Assembly: GCF_000821065.1 (NCBI RefSeq)
Contig: NZ_CDGG01000001.1
Span: 4,340,001-4,404,000 of the forward strand
Reading direction: 5' to 3'
DNA length: 64,000 nucleotides
Source of the DNA: Oceanobacillus oncorhynchi
Lineage (GTDB): Bacteria; Bacillota; Bacilli; Bacillales; Amphibacillaceae
Shown one piece after another: positions 54,617 to 64,000 of the stretch. Position 1 is the stretch's first letter. Each line of letters begins with the position of its first letter. Position numbers and translations under genes: made by a program. The notes beneath the pieces are model-generated. The model saw only the letters and a program-made list of their open reading frames with translations, did no database searches and was not told the DNA's origin.

Positions 54617-55507
54617 TTATTCTAATGTTTCAATTAAATTTGGATCAGCTATCTCATAACCCTGATCCCGCAGACCGTCAATAACATCTCCTAATGCTTC
54701 ATTTGTCCATTCACGATCATGCATCAGCAAGTTCGCGCCCGGTTGGAGCAAGGAATAATTAATATCTATTTCAGGCGCTTCGCCAGAAATAAGAGCTTCT
54801 TTTAATTTATCTGCATCCTGATATTCCTCAAAATAGTCAAAACCGTACGTCCAATTCATTAAAACCATTCCTTCTTCCTTTACAACTTCGCGTGAATGAT
54901 CTGAATTCGCGCCATGCGGTGCCCGAAAGAATTGCGGACGTTCACCAATAATTTCTTCAATTTTATCGTTTAGACTGACGATCTCCTCTGTCTGCTCATC
55001 CTCAGGAATTTCCGGGATCACCGGATGAGAATACGTATGGTTACCGATTGGGAATCCCATTTCATGGATGGTTTTCAACGCCTCTTGTCCTTCTTCATCT
55101 TCAATAAAGTGTCCATTCACAAAAAATATCGCTTTCGCATCCTTTTCCTGCAATGTTTCAGCCATTTCCAGAGCATACTCATCAGGTGCATCATCAATGG
55201 TTAGAAGGACTACGTTCTCGTCTGCATCATCAATAGGGTGAATTGCTGCTGTTTCTTCGTCTATGTAGTAAGCCGGCTCCTGGTCCTCTGTGTTTTCCTC
55301 CTCATTGCCTTCTTCTTCCGTTTCTTGTTCATTTGTTTCATTTTCAACCGAATCCTTATTCTCTTGGTTCTCGGTATTTTCTTCTGGCGCTTCTGTCTCC
55401 TCCTCAGATTGTTCTGCACTGCTCTCCTCATTATCATTCGAACTGCAGGCCGCCATCGCACCGACTAACAGAATGAATACGACAATAAATCCGCTTTTTC
55501 GTAACAT
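54617..55507 (-). CDS. Polysaccharide deacetylase family lipoprotein
   Basis: 296-aa surface lipoprotein. The signal ends at LLVGAMAACSS (lipobox cysteine near 20), followed by a strongly acidic E/N-rich linker (about 25-80). The NodB domain follows: LLTIDDAPDEYALEMAE (metal aspartates, TIDDAP for the usual TFDDGP), GNHTYSHPVIPE (H-x-x-x-H metal ligands), RAPHGANSDHS and LLMHDREW. It probably removes acetyl groups from peptidoglycan or other envelope glycans. The ATG at 55507 is chosen (signal peptide begins MLRKSG); an ATG at 55525 lacks a ribosome binding site. Confidence 0.88.
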   Translation of the reverse strand: MLRKSGFIVVFILLVGAMAACSSNDNEESSAEQSEEETEAPEENTENQENKDSVENETNEQETEEEGNEEENTEDQEPAYYIDEETAAIHPIDDADENVVLLTIDDAPDEYALEMAETLQEKDAKAIFFVNGHFIEDEEGQEALKTIHEMGFPIGNHTYSHPVIPEIPEDEQTEEIVSLNDKIEEIIGERPQFFRAPHGANSDHSREVVKEEGMVLMNWTYGFDYFEEYQDADKLKEALISGEAPEIDINYSLLQPGANLLMHDREWTNEALGDVIDGLRDQGYEIADPNLIETLE

Positions 55508-56261
55508 ATTATCAAGAACCCCCATAATCCATTATAAAATTCTGATTTTATTATAAGTTAATTTTTTACAATGAGCAACCAAAGTATTTATTAAGAAAGG
55601 GAATGAAATATGTTTGATTTTTTTAATATTGGGTAGTTAAATAATAAGCTAAAATTACAAAATACATAAAGTGTCACTATCTACATTCTTTCGACATGAA
55701 ACTGGAATAAATGATTTGAATTTCATACCAGCAAACAATGAATACAAACTTCCATTGGGAAAAGCCTTCTTGATTATCTGCTGACGAAATTAATTTAGAT
55801 GATAAATAGCTTTGACAGGATACATACTTCTTCCGTTTGCTTGTACAGGTGTTAAATCAAAAGGTTGACAATAAGGTTAAAGGATTGTTAGTCTGTTATA
55901 GGTATTTAACAAAAGAAGAGGGAATAAATCGGTATAAAACCAGTCTAAAAACGGAAAAAAGCAGCAGTTTAGTTGTTCTGACGCTAACATAATCCATTTC
56001 ACGCTAAATTACTAACTAACGTTACAAAAGTTAAAATTCATAATTACAGAAAAATTGATGTGATTTGGATTTGTACAACAATCTTTTGTATTGTTTTAAT
56101 TTCATTATCAATGTCTGGATAATCTCTCTTTATAAAGGGAAATATAATAAACGCCAATTAGTTGAACTTTTAAACATGACAGTCACCAGAATGAATGAAC
56201 ATTGAAATGTATAAGAAAATAGTGATGCTGCTTAGCTTACATTACTTAAATGTTATAATAT
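55508..56261. other. 750-bp gene-free region upstream of the BCCT transporter
   Basis: AT-rich, all six frames broken by stops. TTGACA occurs at 55867-55872 but without a TATAAT-like partner at 16-19 bp. Stretches such as 55800-55990 have locally coding-like composition and could be a dead gene, but no family is recognisable. Confidence 0.4.
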
Positions 56262-56276
56262 AAGGAGGTCATACTT

Positions 56277-57905
56277 ATTAAATCAAAAACAATTACACCT
56301 GTTTTTTGGGTATCCATATCGTTGATACTTGTATTTCTTATTTGGGGAACCTTTTTCCCTGCAAATGTAGAAAATGTTTTAGGCATCATTGACGGTTTTA
56401 TTTCAGACACATTTGGCTGGTTTTATATGCTCGTTACTACTGGTTTTATACTAGTTGCCCTATTTCTCATTTTTGGACCTTATGGAAGAATAAAATTAGG
56501 AAAACCTGATGAAAAACCAGAATATAGTTATTTCACCTGGTTTGCATTTTTATTTACTGCCGGTATGGGGGTAGGCCTCGTATTCTACGGTGTGACAGAG
56601 CCCGTAACACATTATTATTCACCTCCTTCAGCTGAACCAGAAACATTGGCTGCAGCAGAACAATCGATGCAGTACACTTTATTCCATTGGGGTTTCCACC
56701 CATGGTCTGTATACGCAGTACTTGCATTGGCACTGGCTTATTTTAAATTCCGACATCGTTCTCCTGCTTTAATCAGTTCTGTTTTTGCACCATTGATTGG
56801 TGATCGCACAAAAGGTATTTTAGGGATTTCCATCGATACACTTGCTGTCTTCGCAACTGTATTTGGTATTGCAACATCACTAGGTCTAGGTGCAACACAG
56901 ATTACAGCCGGGTTAAATTTTACATTTGAAGGAATTCCAAATAACTTTACAACAAATTTAATCGTTATAATCATTATCACAGCACTATTTATGTTATCTG
57001 CTACAACAGGCATTAACAAGGGTATTCGATACTTGAGCTGGACCAATGTTGTACTTGCAATTGGATTAATGGTCTTTGTGTTCATCCTTGGTTCTTCTAC
57101 CCAGATGATTGAATCCTTTACAACTACATTAGGAAATTATATACAAAATCTCCCCAGTATGACATTAAGCACAAATGCATATATTGGAGAAAGAGAATTC
57201 TTAAATTCCTGGACACTATTTTATTGGGCTTGGTGGATTGGCTGGTCACCATTTGTTGGAACCTTTATCGCCCGTGTTTCTAGAGGAAGAACAATTCGTG
57301 AATTCGTTATTGGTGTAACTGCTGTGCCTGTCATATTTAGCGCCATCTGGTTCTCTGTTTTTGGTGTCGCAGGTTTAGAAATGGATGCATCCCAAGGTGG
57401 CATGATTCATCAATTAATGAATGAACTAGGGAATGAAGTAGCTTTATTTGCTTTCCTTGAGTCCATGCCAATGGCTTCAGTTGTCATCGGTATTGCTGTT
57501 CTCTTGATTTCATGTTTCTTTATTACGTCAGCCGATTCTGGTACTTTTGTGCTTAGTATGCTTACAACCGGCGGAAAGTTAAACCCTAACATGGGTATAA
57601 AAGTAATTTGGGGACTGATTTTAGCTGCTATCGCCTCCGTTCTGTTATGGTCTGGCGGATTAAGCGCACTTGAAATGGCTATGTTAATCGCAGCATTTCC
57701 ATTCGCTATTTTAATGATTTTTATGTGCTACTCTCTCTTGAAAGCATTGAAAAGTGAACATAAAATTTTAACATTGGAAGCCAGACAGCGCAGATATGAT
57801 CCGGAGTTCCGGGAAAAACAGAAAAAAGAAATAAAAGAAATGAAAGAAGGATTCAAAAAAACTCTTCCCGAGATTGATCAGGAAGAAAATAGACCTGAAT
57901 CTTAA
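56277..57905 (+). CDS. BCCT family betaine/choline/carnitine-type transporter
   Basis: About 542 aa with twelve membrane helices, sodium-coupled import of compatible solutes (glycine betaine type likely). Family signatures are AGMGVGLVFYGVTEPVTHY near 85-105, with the glycine motif, and WAWWIGWSPFVGTFIARVSR near 320. The C-terminal cytoplasmic tail (EKQKKEIKEMKEGFKKT) is charged, as in osmosensing members. No ATG/GTG/TTG fits the N terminus. AAGGAGG (56262-56268) is followed at eight bases by ATT (56277), then KSKTITPVFWVSISLILVF, which matches family N termini. A TTG at 56322 would remove half the first helix. Confidence 0.88.
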   Translation: MKSKTITPVFWVSISLILVFLIWGTFFPANVENVLGIIDGFISDTFGWFYMLVTTGFILVALFLIFGPYGRIKLGKPDEKPEYSYFTWFAFLFTAGMGVGLVFYGVTEPVTHYYSPPSAEPETLAAAEQSMQYTLFHWGFHPWSVYAVLALALAYFKFRHRSPALISSVFAPLIGDRTKGILGISIDTLAVFATVFGIATSLGLGATQITAGLNFTFEGIPNNFTTNLIVIIIITALFMLSATTGINKGIRYLSWTNVVLAIGLMVFVFILGSSTQMIESFTTTLGNYIQNLPSMTLSTNAYIGEREFLNSWTLFYWAWWIGWSPFVGTFIARVSRGRTIREFVIGVTAVPVIFSAIWFSVFGVAGLEMDASQGGMIHQLMNELGNEVALFAFLESMPMASVVIGIAVLLISCFFITSADSGTFVLSMLTTGGKLNPNMGIKVIWGLILAAIASVLLWSGGLSALEMAMLIAAFPFAILMIFMCYSLLKALKSEHKILTLEARQRRYDPEFREKQKKEIKEMKEGFKKTLPEIDQEENRPES

Positions 57906-57944
57906 CTAATAAAAACTGTGCTGAAGAATGAAATAATGTTAAAG

Positions 57945-57980
57945 AAAAGCTCTCCTTAAAATTAAGGAGAGCTTTTTTAT
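57945..57980 (+). terminator. Terminator after the BCCT gene
   Basis: AAAAGCTCTCCTTAA pairs with TTAAGGAGAGCTTTT with a short loop, then TTAT. Confidence 0.88.
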
Positions 57981-58187
57981 ACCCAGTTTTCGACACCAAA
58001 ACACGTTTATCATTACTTTTCTTTTAAAGTATTACACATTGCTACAAAAGAATGTTACTCTAATATCATTTTCGTTACTATTTTATAACATCTCTTAAAT
58101 AGTGGATTTTATTTGTTAAACTATTTATATCCAGCGAAAACAAAAGTGACAGTGATTGCTTTTATTTTCGGGAAGAGGTGACATAGA

Positions 58188-58568
58188 ATGAAGAAATTTG
58201 GTATCATTCTACTATTATTTACTATGATTCCCATATTAAATAGCTGTCAACATGAAGAGAACATGCAAGTTATTGAATTTGAATTTACAGACTATCATGT
58301 TATATATGTTCCTCCAGCTGAAGATAATGATAGTTATATGAATACATTTGTTGATTTGAAGGCAAAATATCCAGATGAAATTTCCAGTCCGGAAAAACGC
58401 ACCATGGATAATCAAGAGCTGCCGTCAGATTATACTTTAAATAATAATAGTGTTTACTTACTTAAAGATGAAGATGTTATCTACTCGATTGAAAATCATA
58501 TGTCACGCGGAGATCTTATGGAGACATTAGAATCCATTGTCAGCGCAAATGATCAAATTATTTACTAG
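58188..58568 (+). CDS. Small hypothetical lipoprotein
   Basis: 126 aa. The signal FGIILLLFTMIPILNSCQH has a lipobox-like cysteine at residue 20; the mature part is mixed and acidic (EFEFTDYHVIYVPPAEDND, DNQELPSDYTLNNNSVYLL). No known domain recognised. GAAGAGGTGA lies upstream of the ATG. It stands alone, with a terminator downstream and 282 bp upstream that hold the BCCT terminator and an AT-rich leader. Confidence 0.7.
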   Translation: MKKFGIILLLFTMIPILNSCQHEENMQVIEFEFTDYHVIYVPPAEDNDSYMNTFVDLKAKYPDEISSPEKRTMDNQELPSDYTLNNNSVYLLKDEDVIYSIENHMSRGDLMETLESIVSANDQIIY

Positions 58569-58614
58569 CTTCTGCATGAAGGAGTAAAACCCTTCAGAAT
58601 AGATTTATTGCATG

Positions 58615-58670
58615 ATAAAAGGGAGTCAGGCACCTTGGATTATTAAAGCAGGTGCCTGACTCCCTTTTTA
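58615..58670 (+). terminator. Terminator with GGGAGTCAGGCACCT stem
   Basis: AAAAGGGAGTCAGGCACCT (58617-58635) pairs with AGGTGCCTGACTCCCTTTTT (58650-58669). The same palindromic stem sequence is one I recall from other Bacillaceae terminators. Confidence 0.85.
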
Positions 58671-58696
58671 TATTTAAGAAAAGCAAGGACACCGCC

Positions 58697-58740
58697 TGAT
58701 CTTCAAAAACCAGTGTTCTTGCCCAGGAGATGTACGCTTC
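58697..58740 (+). repeat. Dispersed repeat family A, copy 4
   Basis: CGCCTGATCTTCAAAAACCA, then GTGTTCTTGCCCAGGAGATG. The most diverged copy; family B copies follow at once. Confidence 0.55.
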
Positions 58741-58752
58741 GGCGTTTTTTGA

Positions 58753-58775
58753 TGAGGCGGGTAATCGCAAACTCT
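58753..58775 (+). repeat. Covarying hairpin repeat family B, copy 5
   Basis: GAGG CGG GTAA TCG CAA ACTC: outer GAG/CTC pairs (one G-A mismatch next to the bulge); inner CGG/TCG keeps pairing through a G-T. Confidence 0.6.
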
Positions 58776-58781
58776 TTTCGA

Positions 58782-58804
58782 TGGGGCGAGTAATCGCAAT
58801 CCCA
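58782..58804 (+). repeat. Covarying hairpin repeat family B, copy 6
   Basis: T-GGGG CGA GTAA TCG CAA TCCC-A, 29 bp after copy 5. It is followed by AGGAAGTCGCTTTCCGCAGG, also present near copy 2. Confidence 0.7.
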
Positions 58805-58857
58805 GTCTCAGGAAGTCGCTTTCCGCAGGGAGTGTATTTATTGCTTTCTTATTCCTT

Positions 58858-58904
58858 AAAAAAGGCATGCCCGGATATATACCCGGAGCATGCCTTTTTT
58901 TTCA
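58858..58904 (-). terminator. Terminator of the pdh operon
   Basis: AAAAAAGGCATGC(T)CCGGGTATA pairs with TATACCCGGGCATGCCTTTTTT-like sequence; T runs lie on both sides, so it may be bidirectional. Confidence 0.85.
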
Positions 58905-58911
58905 ACAAATA

Positions 58912-60318
58912 TTACATTGTGTGGATTGGTGTACCCAAGCCTACTTCTGCAGCTTCCATCGTAATCTCACCTAGTGTTGGATGAGCATGGATAGTTAATG
59001 CAATATCTTCTGCTGTCATTCCAGCTTCAATAGCCAGTCCGATTTCAGAAATCATGTCACTCGCATTTGGACCAGCGATTTGACCGCCGATGATAAGACC
59101 ATCTTCTTTGCGGGTAACCAGCTTCACAAAGCCTTCTGAAGTGTTTAACGATAATGCACGTCCATTTGCTGCAAATGGGAATTTCGCAGCTTTTACGTCA
59201 TAACCTGCATCTTTCGCAGCTTGTTCAGACAGACCTACTGTTGCTAATTCAGGCTCCGTAAATGCTACTGCCGGAATAGCGTTGTAGTCAATAGCTGCTT
59301 TTTCACCGCTGATTGCTTCTGCGGCAATTTTAGCTTCATAAGATGCTTTATGAGCAAGAGCCGGACCAGGAACGATATCGCCGATTGCAAAGATGTTGCT
59401 TACAGAAGTTCTTCCTTGATTATCCACTTTAATCAAGCCTCTGTCATCTTTTTCAACACCAATTTGTTCTAAGCCAAGTTCTTCTGTGTTTGGACGGCGT
59501 CCTACTGTAACAAGTACGTAATCAGCTTCAATGACTTCTTCTTTGCCATTTGCTTCATAAGTCACTTTTACACCATCTTTTGTTTCTTCTGCGCCTTTAG
59601 CCATTGCTTCTGTAACAATTTTAGCACCTTTTTTATCCAGCGTTTTTTTAACAACTTGTGTCATTTGTTTTTCAAAGCCGCCAAGAATATCTTTAGCACC
59701 TTCTAAGAACGTTACTTCTGTGCCGAAGTTTGCATAAGCTGTACCAAGCTCAGTTCCAACATAACCAGAACCGATAACAACTAATTTTTCAGGAACTTCA
59801 GTTAGAGCCAATGCTCCTGTAGAATCCAATACTCTTTCAGAGAATTTGAAAGAAGGGATTTCAATTGGTGAAGAACCAGTACCAAGAATACAGTTGTTAA
59901 ATTTGTAAGTTTGAGAGTCTTTTTCGCCGGCAACTTTTACCGTATGCTCATCTACGAAGTAAGCTTCCCCTTTTACAATATCCACTTTATTTCCTTTTAA
60001 CAGTCCTTGAACACCAGAAGTAAGTTTGTTTACAACAGATGCTTTCCAATCTTGTACTTTAGAGAAGTCAAGACTTACGTTTTCTGTTGTAATACCTAAA
60101 TCATCAGAGCCTTTTGCATTCTGATATTTGTGTCCTGCTTCAATAAGTGCTTTAGAAGGAATACATCCAACGTTTAAACAAACGCCGCCTAATTCACCTT
60201 TGTCAACAATTGTAACCTTTTGTCCCAGCTGTGCTGCACGAATTGCTGCAACATAGCCTCCTGGACCAGCACCAACGACAAGTGTGTCTACTTCTACCGG
60301 GAAATCTCCTACTACCAT
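58912..60318 (-). CDS. pdhD: Dihydrolipoamide dehydrogenase (E3)
   Basis: 468-aa FAD disulfide oxidoreductase that reoxidises lipoamide in the pyruvate dehydrogenase complex. FAD-binding [20 protein letters not shown]; redox-active disulfide [15 protein letters not shown] near 45; NAD fold [21 protein letters not shown]-terminal catalytic His-Glu in [15 protein letters not shown]. It starts three bases after the pdhC stop. Confidence 0.97.
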   Translation of the reverse strand: MVVGDFPVEVDTLVVGAGPGGYVAAIRAAQLGQKVTIVDKGELGGVCLNVGCIPSKALIEAGHKYQNAKGSDDLGITTENVSLDFSKVQDWKASVVNKLTSGVQGLLKGNKVDIVKGEAYFVDEHTVKVAGEKDSQTYKFNNCILGTGSSPIEIPSFKFSERVLDSTGALALTEVPEKLVVIGSGYVGTELGTAYANFGTEVTFLEGAKDILGGFEKQMTQVVKKTLDKKGAKIVTEAMAKGAEETKDGVKVTYEANGKEEVIEADYVLVTVGRRPNTEELGLEQIGVEKDDRGLIKVDNQGRTSVSNIFAIGDIVPGPALAHKASYEAKIAAEAISGEKAAIDYNAIPAVAFTEPELATVGLSEQAAKDAGYDVKAAKFPFAANGRALSLNTSEGFVKLVTRKEDGLIIGGQIAGPNASDMISEIGLAIEAGMTAEDIALTIHAHPTLGEITMEAAEVGLGTPIHTM

Positions 60319-60321
60319 GAC

Positions 60322-61593
60322 TTACGCCTCCATCATAATTAATTGTGGGTCATTCAATAAACGTTTGATTTGGTTCAATGCATTTTGAGCAGTTGCACCA
60401 TCAACGATACGATGATCAAAGCTTAGGGATACAGCAAGAACTGGAGCCACTACGATTTCACCATCACGAACGACAGGTTTTTCAGCAATACGACCAATTC
60501 CGAGAATAGCTGCCTCTGGATAGTTTAATACTGGAGTGAACCACTGACCGCCAGCTGAACCAATATTGGAAATCGTATTGGAAGCACCTTTCATTTCGTC
60601 TGGTTTCAGTTTACCATCTCTCGCTTTAACTGCCAATTCATTGATTTCATCAGAAATCTGGAAGATAGATTTTTTATCTGCATCTTTCACAACCGGCACT
60701 AAAAGTCCGCGATCTGTGTCTGCAGCAATTCCGACATTGTAGTAATGTTTTTCTACAATTTCATCCGTTGCATCATCAATGTAAGAGTTAAGGATTGGGA
60801 ATTTCTTAGACGCAGATACCAATGCTTTAACGACATATGGCATGTACGTTAACTTGATTTCCTGTTCTGCTGCAACTGCTTTGAATTTCTTACGGTGAGC
60901 TACTAATTCTGTAACATCCACTTCGTCCATTAACGTAACGTGTGGAGCTTTTGATTTAGAGTTAACCATTGATTTAGCAATTGCTTTACGCATTGCTGTC
61001 ATTTTCTCGCGTGTTTCCGGATACTGTCCTTGTGGAGCAGCAGCTGCTTGTGTATCTTCAGAAGTTGCCGGTTCTGCAGATTCAGAAGAAGCCTCAGGCT
61101 GATCTCCGCTTAAGAAGCTTTCTACGTCTTCTTTTGTAATACGTCCGTTTTTGCCGGATCCTTGTACATCTTTAATATTCACATCATTTTCACGTGCGAA
61201 TTTACGAACAGATGGCATTGCGATAACACGCTTGTCATCTGATTCAGATGCATTGTCGTCAGACGCTTGATCCGCATTTTCTTCCGCTTTTTCTTCTTTT
61301 GATTCCGAAGAAGCATCGTCTGATTTAGTATCTTCCTCTTCTTCATCATCGTATCCTTCTGCATCAAATGAAATTAACGTATCACCTACAACTGCAACTT
61401 CACCTTCTGCCACATGGATTTTTGTAACTGTTCCGTCTACCTGAGATGGAATCTCAACGACAGATTTATCATTTTGAATTTCACAAAGCACATCGTCTTC
61501 TTTTACTTCGTCGCCTTCTTTAACGAACCATTTAACGAGCTCTCCTTCGTGAATTCCTTCACCGATATCTGGTAATTTAAAATTAAATGCCAT
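60322..61593 (-). CDS. pdhC: Dihydrolipoamide acetyltransferase (E2)
   Basis: 423-aa core subunit. One lipoyl domain (1-80) has the target lysine in [14 protein letters not shown]. An acidic E/D/S linker follows. The E1/E3-binding domain runs about 118-155 ([20 protein letters not shown]). A second A/P/E linker leads to the acyltransferase domain with [14 protein letters not shown] near the end. Single lipoyl domain as in Bacillus. Confidence 0.97.
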   Translation of the reverse strand: MAFNFKLPDIGEGIHEGELVKWFVKEGDEVKEDDVLCEIQNDKSVVEIPSQVDGTVTKIHVAEGEVAVVGDTLISFDAEGYDDEEEEDTKSDDASSESKEEKAEENADQASDDNASESDDKRVIAMPSVRKFARENDVNIKDVQGSGKNGRITKEDVESFLSGDQPEASSESAEPATSEDTQAAAAPQGQYPETREKMTAMRKAIAKSMVNSKSKAPHVTLMDEVDVTELVAHRKKFKAVAAEQEIKLTYMPYVVKALVSASKKFPILNSYIDDATDEIVEKHYYNVGIAADTDRGLLVPVVKDADKKSIFQISDEINELAVKARDGKLKPDEMKGASNTISNIGSAGGQWFTPVLNYPEAAILGIGRIAEKPVVRDGEIVVAPVLAVSLSFDHRIVDGATAQNALNQIKRLLNDPQLIMMEA

Positions 61594-61614
61594 GGATTTG
61601 ACCTCCTAAATAAT

Positions 61615-62592
61615 TTAGAAATTGATTACTTCGTTTACTCTTTCAACAATGTCTTTATGGTCTGGCAGCCATACTTCCTCTGCATCAGAGAATGCATAAA
61701 CTGTGTCCGGTGCAGTAACACGAAGAATAGGAGCTTCTAAATGTAAAATTGCTCTCTCTTGCACTTCAGAAATAACTTGTCCAGCGATACCAGCTTGACG
61801 CTGTGCTTCTTGGACAAATACGACACGATTTGTTTTCTTAACAGACTCTAAAATGGTGTCATAATCTACTGGAGAAACCGTACGCAAGTCGATTACTTCT
61901 GCTGAAATACCATCTTTCTCTAATTCTTCAGCTGCTTTTAATGAAGAATGCACCATTGCGCCATAAGCAAGTAACGTAACGTCAGTACCTTCGCGTTTTA
62001 CGTCAGCTTTTCCAAGCTCTACGGTATAATCTTCTTCCGGAACTTCCCCGCGGAAAGAACGGTATAACTTCATATGCTCTAAAAATACAACCGGATCATT
62101 ATCGCGAATTGCAGAAATAAGCAGTCCTTTTGCTTCATATGGTGTAGAAGGAATAACTACTTTCATACCCGGCTGTTGTGCAATAAGACCTTCTAAAGAG
62201 TCCGCATGCAGTTCAGGCGTGTGAACCCCGCCGCCAAATGGTGCACGAACAGTAATTGGCGCATTGTAATGGCCGCCGGAGCGATAACGCAAACGAGCCA
62301 TTTGGCCGTTAATCGAATCCATTACTTCATAAACGAAGCCGAAAAACTGGATTTCTGGAACCGGACGGAACCCTTCCATTGCTAAACCAATGGCTAAGCC
62401 GCCAATTCCTGATTCAGCAAGCGGCGTATCAAATACACGGTCTTCGCCGAATTCATCTTGAAGACCTTCCGTAGCACGGAAAACTCCGCCATTTTGTCCA
62501 ACATCTTCACCAAATACAAGCACGTTTTCGTCATTTTTCAGCTCAACGCGCATTGCATCAGTGATTGCTTGAATCATTGTCATTTGTGCCAT
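61615..62592 (-). CDS. pdhB: Pyruvate dehydrogenase E1 beta subunit
   Basis: 325-aa transketolase-like subunit: [74 protein letters not shown] and [20 protein letters not shown]. It forms the heterotetrameric E1 with PdhA. It starts three bases after the pdhA stop. Confidence 0.98.
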   Translation of the reverse strand: MAQMTMIQAITDAMRVELKNDENVLVFGEDVGQNGGVFRATEGLQDEFGEDRVFDTPLAESGIGGLAIGLAMEGFRPVPEIQFFGFVYEVMDSINGQMARLRYRSGGHYNAPITVRAPFGGGVHTPELHADSLEGLIAQQPGMKVVIPSTPYEAKGLLISAIRDNDPVVFLEHMKLYRSFRGEVPEEDYTVELGKADVKREGTDVTLLAYGAMVHSSLKAAEELEKDGISAEVIDLRTVSPVDYDTILESVKKTNRVVFVQEAQRQAGIAGQVISEVQERAILHLEAPILRVTAPDTVYAFSDAEEVWLPDHKDIVERVNEVINF

Positions 62593-62595
62593 GAT

Positions 62596-63684
<1,089 letters not shown>

Positions 63685-63861
63685 TCACCTCTTCCTTTCT
63701 TATATCAAAATTAAGTATCCTTTTACTATTCTACCCTTAAACAATAAAAATTACATACTAATACCTTTACCCTAATGCAGAAATTTTTAATCTGTATTAT
63801 TTTATCACTACTGTTCTAAAAGGACGAGCAATAGAAAGTAATACAATTTTTATCTCCTATT

Positions 63862-63890
63862 ATCTTAGCTCATTTTTTATGGATGGTCAA
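63862..63890 (-). promoter_or_regulatory. Sigma-A-type promoter candidate for pdhABCD
   Basis: On the minus strand TTGACC (63890-63885), a 17-bp spacer, then TAAGAT (63867-63862). It predicts a leader of roughly 175 bases. The window end (63950-64000) also holds direct repeats of AAAAACTGTAT; no gene is seen in 63679-64000. Confidence 0.6.
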
Positions 63891-64000
63891 TCAGTTTGTT
63901 TCTTGTACATTGATATATGATTCAAGGGTTTGCTGCTCCCTGTTCCATCAAGTAAAAACTGTATTACTATGTAAAAAAACTGTATCAATTTTGTATCATT

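Noticed and set aside
55600-56260. Riboswitch or dead gene upstream of the BCCT transporter
   Set aside because: No riboswitch consensus or recognisable protein fragment was found by eye; only AT-rich sequence with scattered stops.

Overview
The window comes from a low-GC, endospore-forming member of the Bacillaceae, most like the halotolerant Oceanobacillus/Virgibacillus group. Gene order is nearly the mirror image of the Bacillus subtilis block running from pdhABCD through yktABC, ylaF-ylaN, ftsW, pycA, ctaABCDEFG, ylbA-ylbP, bshC and mraZ to the division and cell wall (dcw) cluster and spoIIGA. Spore-formation genes (partial spoIIGA, spoVE, spoVD, gerR, ylbJ), a DNPR-type (meso-diaminopimelate) MurE, bacillithiol synthesis (bshC), a caa3-type oxidase with fused cytochrome c, acidic extracellular tails and a betaine-type BCCT carrier all fit. 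The exact species cannot be fixed from the sequence alone.

Layout. 1-314: start of spoIIGA, read leftwards. 517-1352: decayed tnpB-only IS605-type element between spoIIGA and ftsZ. 1538-18281: dcw cluster on the minus strand (mraZ, rsmH, ftsL, pbpB, terminator, spoVD, murE, murF, mraY, murD, spoVE, divIB, ftsA, ftsZ); murG, murB, ylxW, ylxX and sbp are not here. 18478-32332: bshC, a DUF3397 protein, ylbP, gerR, rpmF, yceD-like, tmcAL, ylbL, ylbJ, coaD, rsmD, ylbG, ylbF, ylbE, ylbD, ylbC, ylbA. 32429-33015: composite of dispersed repeats. 33127-41364: DUF420 gene, ctaG, ctaF, ctaE, ctaD, ctaC and ctaB with divergent ctaA. 41587-50547: pycA, ftsW, ylaN, small yla genes, suhB. 50682-52167: second, heavily decayed tnpB element. 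52205-58568: a small hypothetical gene, yktB, yktA, a nitronate monooxygenase-like enzyme, a polysaccharide deacetylase lipoprotein, a BCCT transporter and a small lipoprotein. 58912-63678: pyruvate dehydrogenase operon pdhABCD.

The genes are mostly core metabolism and growth: peptidoglycan precursor synthesis and septum formation, coenzyme A and rRNA/tRNA modification, heme A synthesis and cytochrome oxidase assembly, anaplerosis by pyruvate carboxylase and acetyl-CoA production.

The unexpected material is between the genes. Several dispersed repeat families occupy the gaps. The strongest signal is a 23-24 base hairpin present six times, with invariant core CGA-GTAA-TCG (one G-U variant) and an outer stem whose base pairs change together between copies. 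Others are a TIR-bounded MITE-like element (one copy sits 36 bp before ftsW), a 72-bp tandem triplicate, and a two-hairpin insertion inside the second tnpB copy. The BCCT gene appears to begin at a non-standard ATT codon behind an excellent ribosome binding site.
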